DNA of 6,953 nt from contig JAHEYX010000141.1 of the NCBI GenBank assembly GCA_023251415.1, positions 837 through 7,789 of the forward strand, in the 5' to 3' direction. Of this stretch, positions 1 to 6,614 are shown one piece after another. The first letter of the stretch is position 1; each line of letters opens with the position of its first letter. The notes below the pieces were generated by a model, which made no database searches, was not told the origin of the DNA, and saw only the letters and a list, made by a program, of their open reading frames with translations. Source of the DNA: Chitinophagales bacterium. Lineage in GTDB: Bacteria; Bacteroidota; Bacteroidia; Chitinophagales; CAIODY01. The position numbers were made by a program, and so were the translations under genes.

Positions 1-207
1 CGCACAGATTTACAAATCGAATGAATTGTACTTTGAACGTATGGCTGAAATTAAATCCTTGGTATAGGTTGCAATACCGCATTCACGAGGTGGATACGAA
101 CTAATGATAAGCGCTATAGGTTCTTGAAGCCGCAATTGCGAAATGCTGGATTGAGCTACTGCGAATGATGGTCGTTTGGCATACGGTAAAACAGTAAAAG
201 GAGTCAT
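1..207 (-). pseudogene. Glycosyltransferase N-terminus, interrupted by in-frame TAA and cut by window edge
   Basis: The reading frame starts at ATG 207-205 and gives 65 residues before a TAA at 12-10. Residues about 32-55 contain the segment SSYPPRECGIATYTKDL, the N-terminal nucleotide-sugar-side motif ([ST]xPPRECGIATxxxDL) of a bacterial GT4-like glycosyltransferase group. Such proteins are normally several hundred residues long, so 65 is far too short. The three codons left after the stop read Ile-Cys-Ala, which fits the usual continuation of this motif (hydrophobic-x-ICALE) in the same frame. The stop therefore looks like a single substitution (from CAA or AAA) or a base-call error, not a frameshift or a natural end. 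About 30 residues precede the motif, longer than in many relatives, but the start is supported by the ATGA overlap with the stop of the upstream GH130 gene, typical of translational coupling. The expected role is transfer of a sugar from an activated donor; the acceptor is unknown. A genuinely short protein is unlikely. Confidence 0.6.
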
Positions 208-1250
208 GAGCTGGTTTGTTGTTTATTTTGCGATGTTAATTCAAGTAGTAATGCGGCTATAGAAACAGTAGCACAAGCGATGGTTTCATCTGCAGCACCA
301 TAATAAATATATAGGGTGTCCTTGTCCACCACAGCGCCGGTCGGAAAGCAAACATTGTTCACCATCCCGTTTATTTCCCAATCTAAATCAGGTTTAAACA
401 AAGGATACGGCAATCGAGCTAATTCATGACAGGGATTTTCTAAATCCAACAAAGCTGCACAGGCACAATAAACATAACCTTTAACGGTATCATACACACT
501 GTGATAAATCAATAACCAACCTGCGGCTGTTTCAATAGGAGGGCAGCCTCCACCAATATAACTGATTTCATGTTTAAAGCGCGGCGTTAAAACTATCCAA
601 TCATCCAAATGAATAAAATAGTTTTGCCAAAAGTCTGTAGTCAAAGCCCCTAAGCCTTTGCATTGTACAATTTGAATGTCGGGTCGTATACGATGTAAAA
701 AATATAAATAGCCATTGATACGTCGTGGAAAGAAAATCACATTTTTATCCCAAATACAAGTATGTTTTCCGTTGGCTTCTTGAATTCCTGAGCGGTCATT
801 ATATCGAAAATATTTCTCATTAATTTTTGCTCGGGTTTCTGCCAGGCGACGAAATTCGGAGTACTCGAATTGTGGTGTAATCACTCCTTCTTTTTTGAAG
901 TGAATTAAATCGGTTGAAGTTGCTAATGCCCCTAATGCATTTACCCCATCATATGCCGTATAAGTAAGGTAATAGCGTTCGTCAATTTTAACAATTCTTG
1001 GATCTTCCATACCCTGCGATTCATAATCAAATTGTGGAAATAATAACGGCACATCGGCCTGTTCGCTAACCGTTAAAAAATTGGTCAAGCGACAATACCC
1101 TATCGTTGAAAAATTGTTTTTACCTACAGCTCGATAAAAAACATGTACCAGGTTATCAACCGCAATTACAGCCGGATTCAGAACACCTTCCGCTTCAAAC
1201 CTGTTTTTTGATTTTTGTAATACAATACCCAATTTAGTTACTGTTACCAT
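204..1250 (-). CDS. GH130-family beta-mannoside phosphorylase/hydrolase (glycosidase)
   Basis: This 348-residue protein has the size and motif order of glycoside hydrolase family 130, a five-bladed beta-propeller family whose known members phosphorolyse or hydrolyse beta-linked mannosides. Visible landmarks are NPA at 25-27, EDPRI at 82-86, YTAYD at 97-101 (Asp101 is the likely catalytic acid by family comparison), WDKN at 167-170 followed by FFPRR, HRIRPDIQ at 186-193, GGGCPPIE at 233-240, FPTGAVV at 302-308 and YYGAAD at 316-321. There is no signal peptide, so it is probably cytoplasmic. The start is fixed: an in-frame TGA lies directly before the ATG, and no Shine-Dalgarno is seen. Its TGA overlaps the ATG of the following glycosyltransferase. 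The pairing suggests that an oligosaccharide or glycan is both built and turned over by the same operon, but that is inference. The sub-family, the choice between phosphate and water as acceptor, and the exact linkage (1,2 or 1,4) cannot be decided by reading. Confidence 0.88.
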   Translation of the reverse strand: MVTVTKLGIVLQKSKNRFEAEGVLNPAVIAVDNLVHVFYRAVGKNNFSTIGYCRLTNFLTVSEQADVPLLFPQFDYESQGMEDPRIVKIDERYYLTYTAYDGVNALGALATSTDLIHFKKEGVITPQFEYSEFRRLAETRAKINEKYFRYNDRSGIQEANGKHTCIWDKNVIFFPRRINGYLYFLHRIRPDIQIVQCKGLGALTTDFWQNYFIHLDDWIVLTPRFKHEISYIGGGCPPIETAAGWLLIYHSVYDTVKGYVYCACAALLDLENPCHELARLPYPLFKPDLDWEINGMVNNVCFPTGAVVDKDTLYIYYGAADETIACATVSIAALLLELTSQNKQQTSS

Positions 1251-1522
1251 TCAGTAGAAGTTATTGTTTAACTGATTATTTATTGGTGTAAAGCACGAAT
1301 AATAGCGTTCAATCGCTTTATACAATTCTGACTTCCCTTTACATAATTCCTTTGTACCAGGCTTATTATGGCTTAACCTGGCTAAAGCGGGTTATTTGAA
1401 TGAATAGCAATTAACAGGTTCAACTGACACTACTGTTACTGCAGCGGTTTGAAACTTATTTAAAGCTATAAATAAGCTATTGTGTTATTGTCGATTAATG
1501 AATTAGTTAAAAATAGTGTATT

Positions 1523-1553
1523 TATTGAAATTACAATAGGTAGTAATTCAATA
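1523..1553. repeat. Imperfect inverted repeat upstream of kinase gene
   Basis: The left arm TATTGAAATTAC (1523-1534) is complementary to the right arm GTAATTCAATA (1543-1553), with eight bases between them. Eleven base pairs form, with one unpaired A in the left arm. It lies about 107 bp before the kinase start and about 58 bp upstream of the proposed -33 element. It could be a regulator binding site; it is very AT-rich, so a chance origin is possible. Confidence 0.35.
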
Positions 1554-1610
1554 CATTATTTAGCAGTAAAAAAAATATTAGTATACGACCAAAATAAAGC
1601 GAAGAAATGC

Positions 1611-1641
1611 TTTACAATCAATTGAATAAAATCTATATTCG
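1611..1641 (+). promoter_or_regulatory. Candidate Bacteroidota-type promoter for the kinase operon
   Basis: TATATTCG at 1634-1641 matches seven of eight positions of the Bacteroidota -7 consensus TAnnTTTG. It is preceded, after 19 bp, by TTTA at 1611-1614, which matches three of four positions of the -33 consensus TTTG. Transcription would start near 1646-1649 and leave a leader of only about 12 nt before the ATG at 1660. The spacing fits the family of promoters used by the primary sigma factor of this phylum. No transcript data support it. Confidence 0.4.
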
Positions 1642-1659
1642 ATAAAATTAATTTAACAT

Positions 1660-4600
1660 ATGAAATATACATCTATTTATTTCATTCGTTCGATTGCAGT
1701 AATTACCGCATCTATCGCATTTTTAACACTTTTAAGGTGGCAATTTAATATTCAATTTTTCCATTTTATTAAAGTGTTATTAGGAAACATCAACCCAATG
1801 ACTGCAATTGGTTTGATTTTATGTGCTACTAATTTGTGGTTGTTGGTTGTACCAATCGGAAGAAAGCGGACGCATTATTTTATTACAACCATTGCTATAC
1901 TTTTAATGGGTGTAGGCTTGTTAAAAATGATTACCATTTTTACAAACTATGAATTCTATGTCGATAAATTCTTTTATAGCAATAAAATTGCAAAGGATAT
2001 ATTGGAAACTCCCCGCAAGGGTATGGCCTTTTATGCAGCATTAAATTTTTTCATGTTTGGTTGTTGCAGTATAGTGCTGCTTGAAAACAATAGTCGCCTG
2101 AGAAATTTGGTCAATTGGATTTCATTAATCGTCATATTCAATTGTTATTATGGGTTAGTAAGTCATTTGTTGCATTCGCCGGCTATAATCGATATTGATT
2201 CTTTTCGTCCAATGTTATGGCAAGTATCGATCAGTTTTTTTTGGCTTTTCATTGGTATCATGACCATCAATCGAAATTTTGCTATCGTGAAACATTTCGA
2301 TGTACATTTCGCCGGTGGCCGTATTGCACTCTTGCTGCTTCCAACAACGGTTTTTGTTCCTGTATTACTTGGTTATTTACGCTTATGGTTAGGAATAGAA
2401 TTTCATTTTTCAAACGAGTTGCAAGCCAATATTATTCTTTGGGGAATTGCCATTATTATGTTTGTTGCTACCTGGTTGCTTTCACGTGAAGCCAATCGTT
2501 TTGAACGAATAAAGCATGAAGCGCAAAAAAAGGAAAAACAATTTTTATCTGAACTAATAGATTCTACCACCAATGAACTCAATGTATCGTTAAAAGAAAG
2601 CGAAGATTATAAGTTTGCGCTCGATCAATCTTCCATTGTGGCAATAACCGATCAAAAGGGAATCATCATTTATGTTAACGACAACTTTTGTGAAATAGCC
2701 AAATATTCACGTGAAGAACTAATAGGTCAAGATCACCGCATCATCAACTCCAAACATCATCCTAAATCTTTTTTTACAGATTTATGGCGCACAATTGCAA
2801 AAGGTAATATTTGGAAAGGTGAAATACGAAATTGTGCAAAGGACGGCAGTTATTATTGGGTTGATACAACCATAGTTCCTTTTCTGAATAAGGAAGGTAA
2901 ACCATACAAATACCTCACTATCCGCACAGATATCACTAATCGAAAAAAGACCGAAGAGCAAGTGGTATTGAATGAAATAAAGTTTGCTTCTATTATCGAA
3001 CAATATCCGCAGCCTATTGTATTATTAAATGCGAATGGTGATTTTAGTAATGCCAATACCGCTTGGAGTAAATTATTTGGTCCACCTGTTACTTCATTGG
3101 TTGGGTATAATGTTTTTCAGGATAAAGGTTTACAAGATAAAAACCTGTTATCGTACTATTACCAAGCATTAGCGGGTGAAACAGTACATATACCGGCATT
3201 TCTTTATGACCCCAAAGAAACGGGTCATACCGGAAGGAAACGTTGGTTAGAATTACTGATTTATCCTATTAAAGATGAATCCGGAAAAATAACCCAGTTG
3301 GTAGTATTTCACGACGATAAAACCAATATCAAACAAGCGGAAGATTTATTAGTTAAACGTGAAAAGATGTTAAATGCGGCTCAAGAAGTAGCGCAAATGG
3401 GAAGTTGGGAATTGGATTTAACGGATTTACAAACTGCTTATTGGTCGGATGAGTTTTATCGTATTGTAGGTTATTTGCCGCAACAAATTGAAGCTTCTTA
3501 TTCAAACTACATCAACTGTGTTCATCCGGATGACCGTGAACGCGTTTTCAATTTGTCATCTAAAGCACTTAGGCAACGAATTGACTTCAGTTATGTAGCA
3601 CGAATAATTACTCCGCAAGGTGTGGAGAAGGTTGTAATGAGCCAATGTAAATTCCAACGCAATCTTGAAGGAAAAGATGGAATGGTTGGGGTGTTAATGG
3701 ATATAACCAAGCAAAAATTAAACGAGCAAACCATACTTAACAAACAGCGCATGTTGAGTACCGCTCAACAAATTGCTCATATTGGCAGTTGGGAAGTAAA
3801 TATGAGTACAGGTGGCATAACCTGGTCTGCAGAGGCTTATCGTATTTTTGAAGTTGAACCGGATGGTATAACTCCTGCTTATGAAACATACTTGTCGTTT
3901 ATTCATCCCGACGATTATGATACTGTCAAATTAATAACTGACAATGGTTTTAATACACAACAAGATTTTAAATACGACGCTGCTATTCTTACTATACACG
4001 GGCAGAAGAAATATGTACAAGCACAATGTAAATTTATAGTGGATGAAACCACCAAGCATTGTATTGCTTATGGAATTATTCATGATATTACCGAAAAGAA
4101 AAAAGCCGAATTGGAGTTGAGTGCGCGTGAAAAGCACTACCGCGCGTTGATTGAATACGCACCCGATATCATCATGTTATTTGATGAAAGCGGTAATGTA
4201 TTGTATACCAGTCCTTCGTTTCAAAAATCGATTGGGTATACTTTAGAAGAGGTTCAAGGAAAGTCGGCGAGCGATATTATTCATGTTGATTCACTACAAA
4301 GAGCACAACAGTTTTTTGAAAATACTACTTACTATCCGGGGGTACCACTTTCACATGAAATTAACTTAGTAAGTAAAAACGGCGCCATTGTTAATTGTGA
4401 AGGAACTGTAACAAACTTACTCTATGATGAAAACGTTAAAGCAGTTGTTGCCAATTATCGTAATGTTACCGATAAAAAAATGGCGGAAGCTAATTTAAAG
4501 GCGAGTGAATTGCGATTTAGAGCATTGATTGAAAATGCACCGGATATTATTGTATTAGTTGATGAGTACTCCAGTATCAAATACAGTAGCCCGTCTTTCG

Positions 4601-5982
4601 AAAAAGCTACCGGATACACTACGGATGAAATTAAAGGCATGACTGGTTTTTCCATTGTTCATCCTGATCAATTAGAAGAATCGAAAGAATTATTTTATGA
4701 ATCGTTTAAAAATCCGGGTGTAGTTTATCCGCGAATAAATCGATTTAAAAAGAAGGATGGCAGCTTTATTTGGTGTGAAGGCACATTAATTAATTTGTTA
4801 GATGATCCGAGCGTGAATGCTATCGTATTAAATTATAGAAATATTACCGACCGAAAAGAAGCAGAAGATTTATTGAAACAAAGTGAAACACGATTCAAAT
4901 TGCTGATTGAAAACAATTATGATGGTATCATTTTAACGAAAGATCTGCATACAATAATTTATGAAAGCCCTGCGGTAGAGCGTGTTACAGGATGGGCAAT
5001 CAATGAAATGCATGAACTTGGCATTGAACGAATCATTCATCCGGATGATATCGAAGTGACCATTAAATTGTATGAAGAAGTATTGCGTACGCCACAAATG
5101 CTTGCACATTTAAATTATCGAATCAAGCACAAAGCCGGACACTTTATATGGGTTGATGCCACCTTCTCTAATTTATTGGATACGCCAGGTGTTGAGGCAA
5201 TATTGATTAATTTAAGCGACATAACCGAAAAGAAAAAGGCAGAAGATATCATGTTGCATTTGAATGAAGAACTGGAAATTAAAGTTAATCAACGTACTTT
5301 TGATTTGGAAAAATCCAATAAGGAATTGGAAATGTTTACGTATTCGGTTTCGCATGATTTACGTACGCCACTCGGAGCTATTGATGGTTTTGCTACCTTG
5401 CTTGCCGAGTTTCATGCAGATCAATTAGACGATGAAGGAAAAGAATTCTTACAAAACATTCGTACCTGCACTACTCGTATGAATCAATTGATTGAGGATT
5501 TATTGAATTTAAGTCGATTGGGAAAACGTACGATAGAAAAGGAAGAAGTAGACATGAATAAATTGGTAGAAAAGGTAATGGCGAATTGCGAACACATGGT
5601 TGTACCCAATACTAATTTTGCAATTCATAATTTAGCTACTGTCAATGGGGATGCTTCTATTTTAGAACAAGTATGGATGAACCTGATTTCAAATGCTATT
5701 AAATATTCTTCGAAAAGAGGAGCTCCTCAAATAGAAATTGGATGTGTCAAAGAAGCAAAACAATATCAATTTTATGTAAAAGATAACGGAGCAGGTTTTG
5801 ACATGAAATATGCCGATAAGTTATTTGGTGTATTTCAACGTTTACATAAAGCCAGTGATTTTGAAGGAAACGGTGTTGGTCTTGCCATTGTTAAGTTAAT
5901 TATTGAAAAGCATAACGGGCAAATTTGGGTGGATAGCAAGGTGGACCATGGAACTACATTTTATTTTACGATACCATTTTAA
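1660..5982 (+). CDS. Membrane-anchored multi-PAS (seven PAS) sensor histidine kinase
   Basis: This 1440-residue protein autophosphorylates on histidine and passes the phosphate to a receiver, probably the next gene product. About eight hydrophobic helices lie near 8-25, 46-66, 73-94, 122-141, 151-171, 185-204, 221-244 and 256-275, with no large extracytoplasmic domain. A charged helix (276-312) leads to seven PAS modules at about 314-430, 438-561, 568-689, 697-817, 823-943, 948-1069 and 1074-1195. Nearly all end in a D/N-[IV]-T-x-[KR]-K boundary motif. Modules 3 and 4 carry GSWE (581-584, 709-712), marking the PAS_3 type. Modules 5-7 share the ALIE/LLIE...D-I/G-I opening and an NLL...A[VI] end. 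A coiled coil (about 1190-1228) joins HisKA, with the H-box SVSHDLRTPL at 1229-1238 and phospho-acceptor His1232. HATPase_c shows the N box with Asn1341 and Asn1345, the G1 box DNGAGF at 1375-1380 and the G2 box GNGVGL at 1403-1408, so it should be catalytically active. No receiver domain is fused. The start is set by an in-frame TAA at 1654-1656; no Shine-Dalgarno is seen. The signal is unknown. Confidence 0.95.
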   Translation: MKYTSIYFIRSIAVITASIAFLTLLRWQFNIQFFHFIKVLLGNINPMTAIGLILCATNLWLLVVPIGRKRTHYFITTIAILLMGVGLLKMITIFTNYEFYVDKFFYSNKIAKDILETPRKGMAFYAALNFFMFGCCSIVLLENNSRLRNLVNWISLIVIFNCYYGLVSHLLHSPAIIDIDSFRPMLWQVSISFFWLFIGIMTINRNFAIVKHFDVHFAGGRIALLLLPTTVFVPVLLGYLRLWLGIEFHFSNELQANIILWGIAIIMFVATWLLSREANRFERIKHEAQKKEKQFLSELIDSTTNELNVSLKESEDYKFALDQSSIVAITDQKGIIIYVNDNFCEIAKYSREELIGQDHRIINSKHHPKSFFTDLWRTIAKGNIWKGEIRNCAKDGSYYWVDTTIVPFLNKEGKPYKYLTIRTDITNRKKTEEQVVLNEIKFASIIEQYPQPIVLLNANGDFSNANTAWSKLFGPPVTSLVGYNVFQDKGLQDKNLLSYYYQALAGETVHIPAFLYDPKETGHTGRKRWLELLIYPIKDESGKITQLVVFHDDKTNIKQAEDLLVKREKMLNAAQEVAQMGSWELDLTDLQTAYWSDEFYRIVGYLPQQIEASYSNYINCVHPDDRERVFNLSSKALRQRIDFSYVARIITPQGVEKVVMSQCKFQRNLEGKDGMVGVLMDITKQKLNEQTILNKQRMLSTAQQIAHIGSWEVNMSTGGITWSAEAYRIFEVEPDGITPAYETYLSFIHPDDYDTVKLITDNGFNTQQDFKYDAAILTIHGQKKYVQAQCKFIVDETTKHCIAYGIIHDITEKKKAELELSAREKHYRALIEYAPDIIMLFDESGNVLYTSPSFQKSIGYTLEEVQGKSASDIIHVDSLQRAQQFFENTTYYPGVPLSHEINLVSKNGAIVNCEGTVTNLLYDENVKAVVANYRNVTDKKMAEANLKASELRFRALIENAPDIIVLVDEYSSIKYSSPSFEKATGYTTDEIKGMTGFSIVHPDQLEESKELFYESFKNPGVVYPRINRFKKKDGSFIWCEGTLINLLDDPSVNAIVLNYRNITDRKEAEDLLKQSETRFKLLIENNYDGIILTKDLHTIIYESPAVERVTGWAINEMHELGIERIIHPDDIEVTIKLYEEVLRTPQMLAHLNYRIKHKAGHFIWVDATFSNLLDTPGVEAILINLSDITEKKKAEDIMLHLNEELEIKVNQRTFDLEKSNKELEMFTYSVSHDLRTPLGAIDGFATLLAEFHADQLDDEGKEFLQNIRTCTTRMNQLIEDLLNLSRLGKRTIEKEEVDMNKLVEKVMANCEHMVVPNTNFAIHNLATVNGDASILEQVWMNLISNAIKYSSKRGAPQIEIGCVKEAKQYQFYVKDNGAGFDMKYADKLFGVFQRLHKASDFEGNGVGLAIVKLIIEKHNGQIWVDSKVDHGTTFYFTIPF

Positions 5983-6002
5983 AAATTATAAAAATCTATT
6001 AA

Positions 6003-6437
6003 ATGCAAGCAATAGACACGGCTATAAAAATTATTTTAGTGGAAGATGATTCGGAAATAGCCACCTTAACCATCAGTGCTTTTCGCGCCTGTCAAGTAAA
6101 AAATGAAATCGAACATTTTGTCGATGGCGAAGAAGTATTGGATTATTTATTCCGTAAAGCAGATACCGGAAGATTTAGAGCTAAAATTATTCTACTCGAT
6201 TTAAAACTGCCCAAATTAAATGGCGTACAAGTGCTCCAGCAACTTAAGTCAAATCCTTTAACTAAAGCCATTCCGGTTATTATTCTCACCACTTCCGATT
6301 TGGAATCTGATCGTATAAACTGTTACAATGCGGGCGCAAACAGTTACATTGTTAAGCCGGTTGATTATGTAACCTACATGAAGTCAATTAAGTTGGTTAG
6401 CGAATATTGGTTAAAATTAAATAGAAGTATATTTTAA
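6003..6437 (+). CDS. Single-domain response regulator, CheY/Rcp1-like
   Basis: This 144-residue protein is a receiver domain alone. It has the acidic pair Glu14/Asp15 with Asp16 in LVEDD (12-16), the phospho-accepting Asp66 in LLDLKLPK (64-71), the switch Thr96/Thr97 in ILTTSD (94-99) and Lys118-Pro119 in the YIVKP segment. The insert around 41-60 (DGEEVLDYLFRKADTGRFRA) and the KxNGxxVL pattern are typical of the Rcp1 group of regulators that partner phytochrome-like and PAS histidine kinases. There is no DNA-binding or enzymatic output domain, so it must act by protein contact or pass phosphate on. It starts 20 bp after the kinase stop with an in-frame TAA directly before its ATG, and is surely co-transcribed with the kinase, which lacks its own receiver. 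The pairing is inferred from gene order and family precedent, not shown. Confidence 0.93.
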   Translation: MQAIDTAIKIILVEDDSEIATLTISAFRACQVKNEIEHFVDGEEVLDYLFRKADTGRFRAKIILLDLKLPKLNGVQVLQQLKSNPLTKAIPVIILTTSDLESDRINCYNAGANSYIVKPVDYVTYMKSIKLVSEYWLKLNRSIF

Positions 6438-6487
6438 TGCGTCGTAGGTATCGAAATGCCCTAGCTGGCTGAAATCGCATTATTTTT
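6435..6487 (+). terminator. Possible intrinsic terminator overlapping the response-regulator stop
   Basis: TAATGCG (6435-6441) pairs perfectly with CGCATTA (6476-6482) and is followed by a run of T (6483-6487). The 34-nt interior can form a small GCC/GGC stem (6458-6460 with 6467-6469). The first three bases of the outer stem are the TAA stop of the receiver gene. The large loop makes this weaker than a classical hairpin, but its position at the end of the operon and before the tRNA promoter fits a terminator. Confidence 0.4.
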
Positions 6488-6503
6488 AAAACAAATATTC
6501 GGC

Positions 6504-6511
6504 TATATTTG
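6504..6511 (+). promoter_or_regulatory. -7 promoter element of the tRNA-Arg gene
   Basis: TATATTTG is an exact match to the Bacteroidota -7 consensus TAnnTTTG and lies 12 bp before the tRNA 5' end, which places the expected start site a few bases upstream of the mature tRNA. A clear TTTG -33 element at the usual distance is not seen; only T-rich sequence at 6483-6487 is present. Confidence 0.55.
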
Positions 6512-6523
6512 CAATCCAATAGC

Positions 6524-6599
6524 GGTCCTATAGTTCAATTGGATAGAATAGAAGTTTCCTAAACTTTTGATCTGGGTTCGATTCCCGGTGGGACTACCA
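6524..6599 (+). tRNA. tRNA-Arg (anticodon CCU)
   Basis: The 76-nt sequence folds into a full cloverleaf. The acceptor stem GGTCCTA/TGGGACT has two G-U pairs, the discriminator base is A, and CCA is encoded (6597-6599). The D arm is GTTC/GAAT with the GG of the D loop. The anticodon stem GAAGT/ACTTT encloses the loop TTCCTAA, with anticodon CCT at 6558-6560 reading AGG. The variable loop is four bases, and the T arm CTGGG/CCCGG holds TTCGATT. The 3' end shows no second copy elsewhere in the window, so no integration event at this tRNA is visible. Confidence 0.95.
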
Positions 6600-6614
6600 C
6601 TAGCTTTACAAGCA

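Larger units (their letters stand above)
1251..1659. other. Divergent intergenic region (409 bp)
   Basis: This AT-rich spacer separates the minus-strand GH130 unit from the plus-strand kinase operon and must hold the promoters for both. I see no convincing ORF or RNA gene. A candidate kinase promoter (1611-1641) and an imperfect dyad (1523-1553) are listed separately. A perfect 8-bp AT-only-but-one inverted repeat (CTTATTTA 1455-1462 / TAAATAAG 1469-1476, 6-nt loop) is also present, but it is of a composition expected by chance. On the minus strand I found no TAnnTTTG-type element near the GH130 start, so that promoter is not located. Confidence 0.7.

Noticed and set aside
1455..1476. Perfect 8-bp inverted repeat CTTATTTA/TAAATAAG as terminator or operator
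   Set aside because: The arms are almost entirely A and T in an AT-rich spacer, with no T run after them and no position that fits a gene end.
2217..2489. 90-codon plus-strand open frame inside the kinase gene
   Set aside because: It lies out of frame within the well-supported membrane region of the kinase, has no family resemblance, and its composition is that of a shifted coding frame.
2782..4655. Several minus-strand open frames of 62-73 codons
   Set aside because: All are antisense to the conserved PAS-coding sequence and show no recognisable domain or start context.
2599..5245. LOV-type blue-light or phytochrome chromophore domain in the kinase
   Set aside because: None of the seven PAS modules has the LOV cysteine motif, and there is no GAF/PHY region; the resemblance to phytochrome systems is limited to the kinase core and the Rcp1-like partner.
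1660..5982. Hybrid histidine kinase with fused receiver
   Set aside because: The protein ends directly after the ATPase domain; no receiver-type Asp/Lys motif set is present in it.
6524..6599. tRNA as an integration (att) site for a mobile element
   Set aside because: No integrase, no repeat of the tRNA 3' end within the window, and no composition change across the tRNA.
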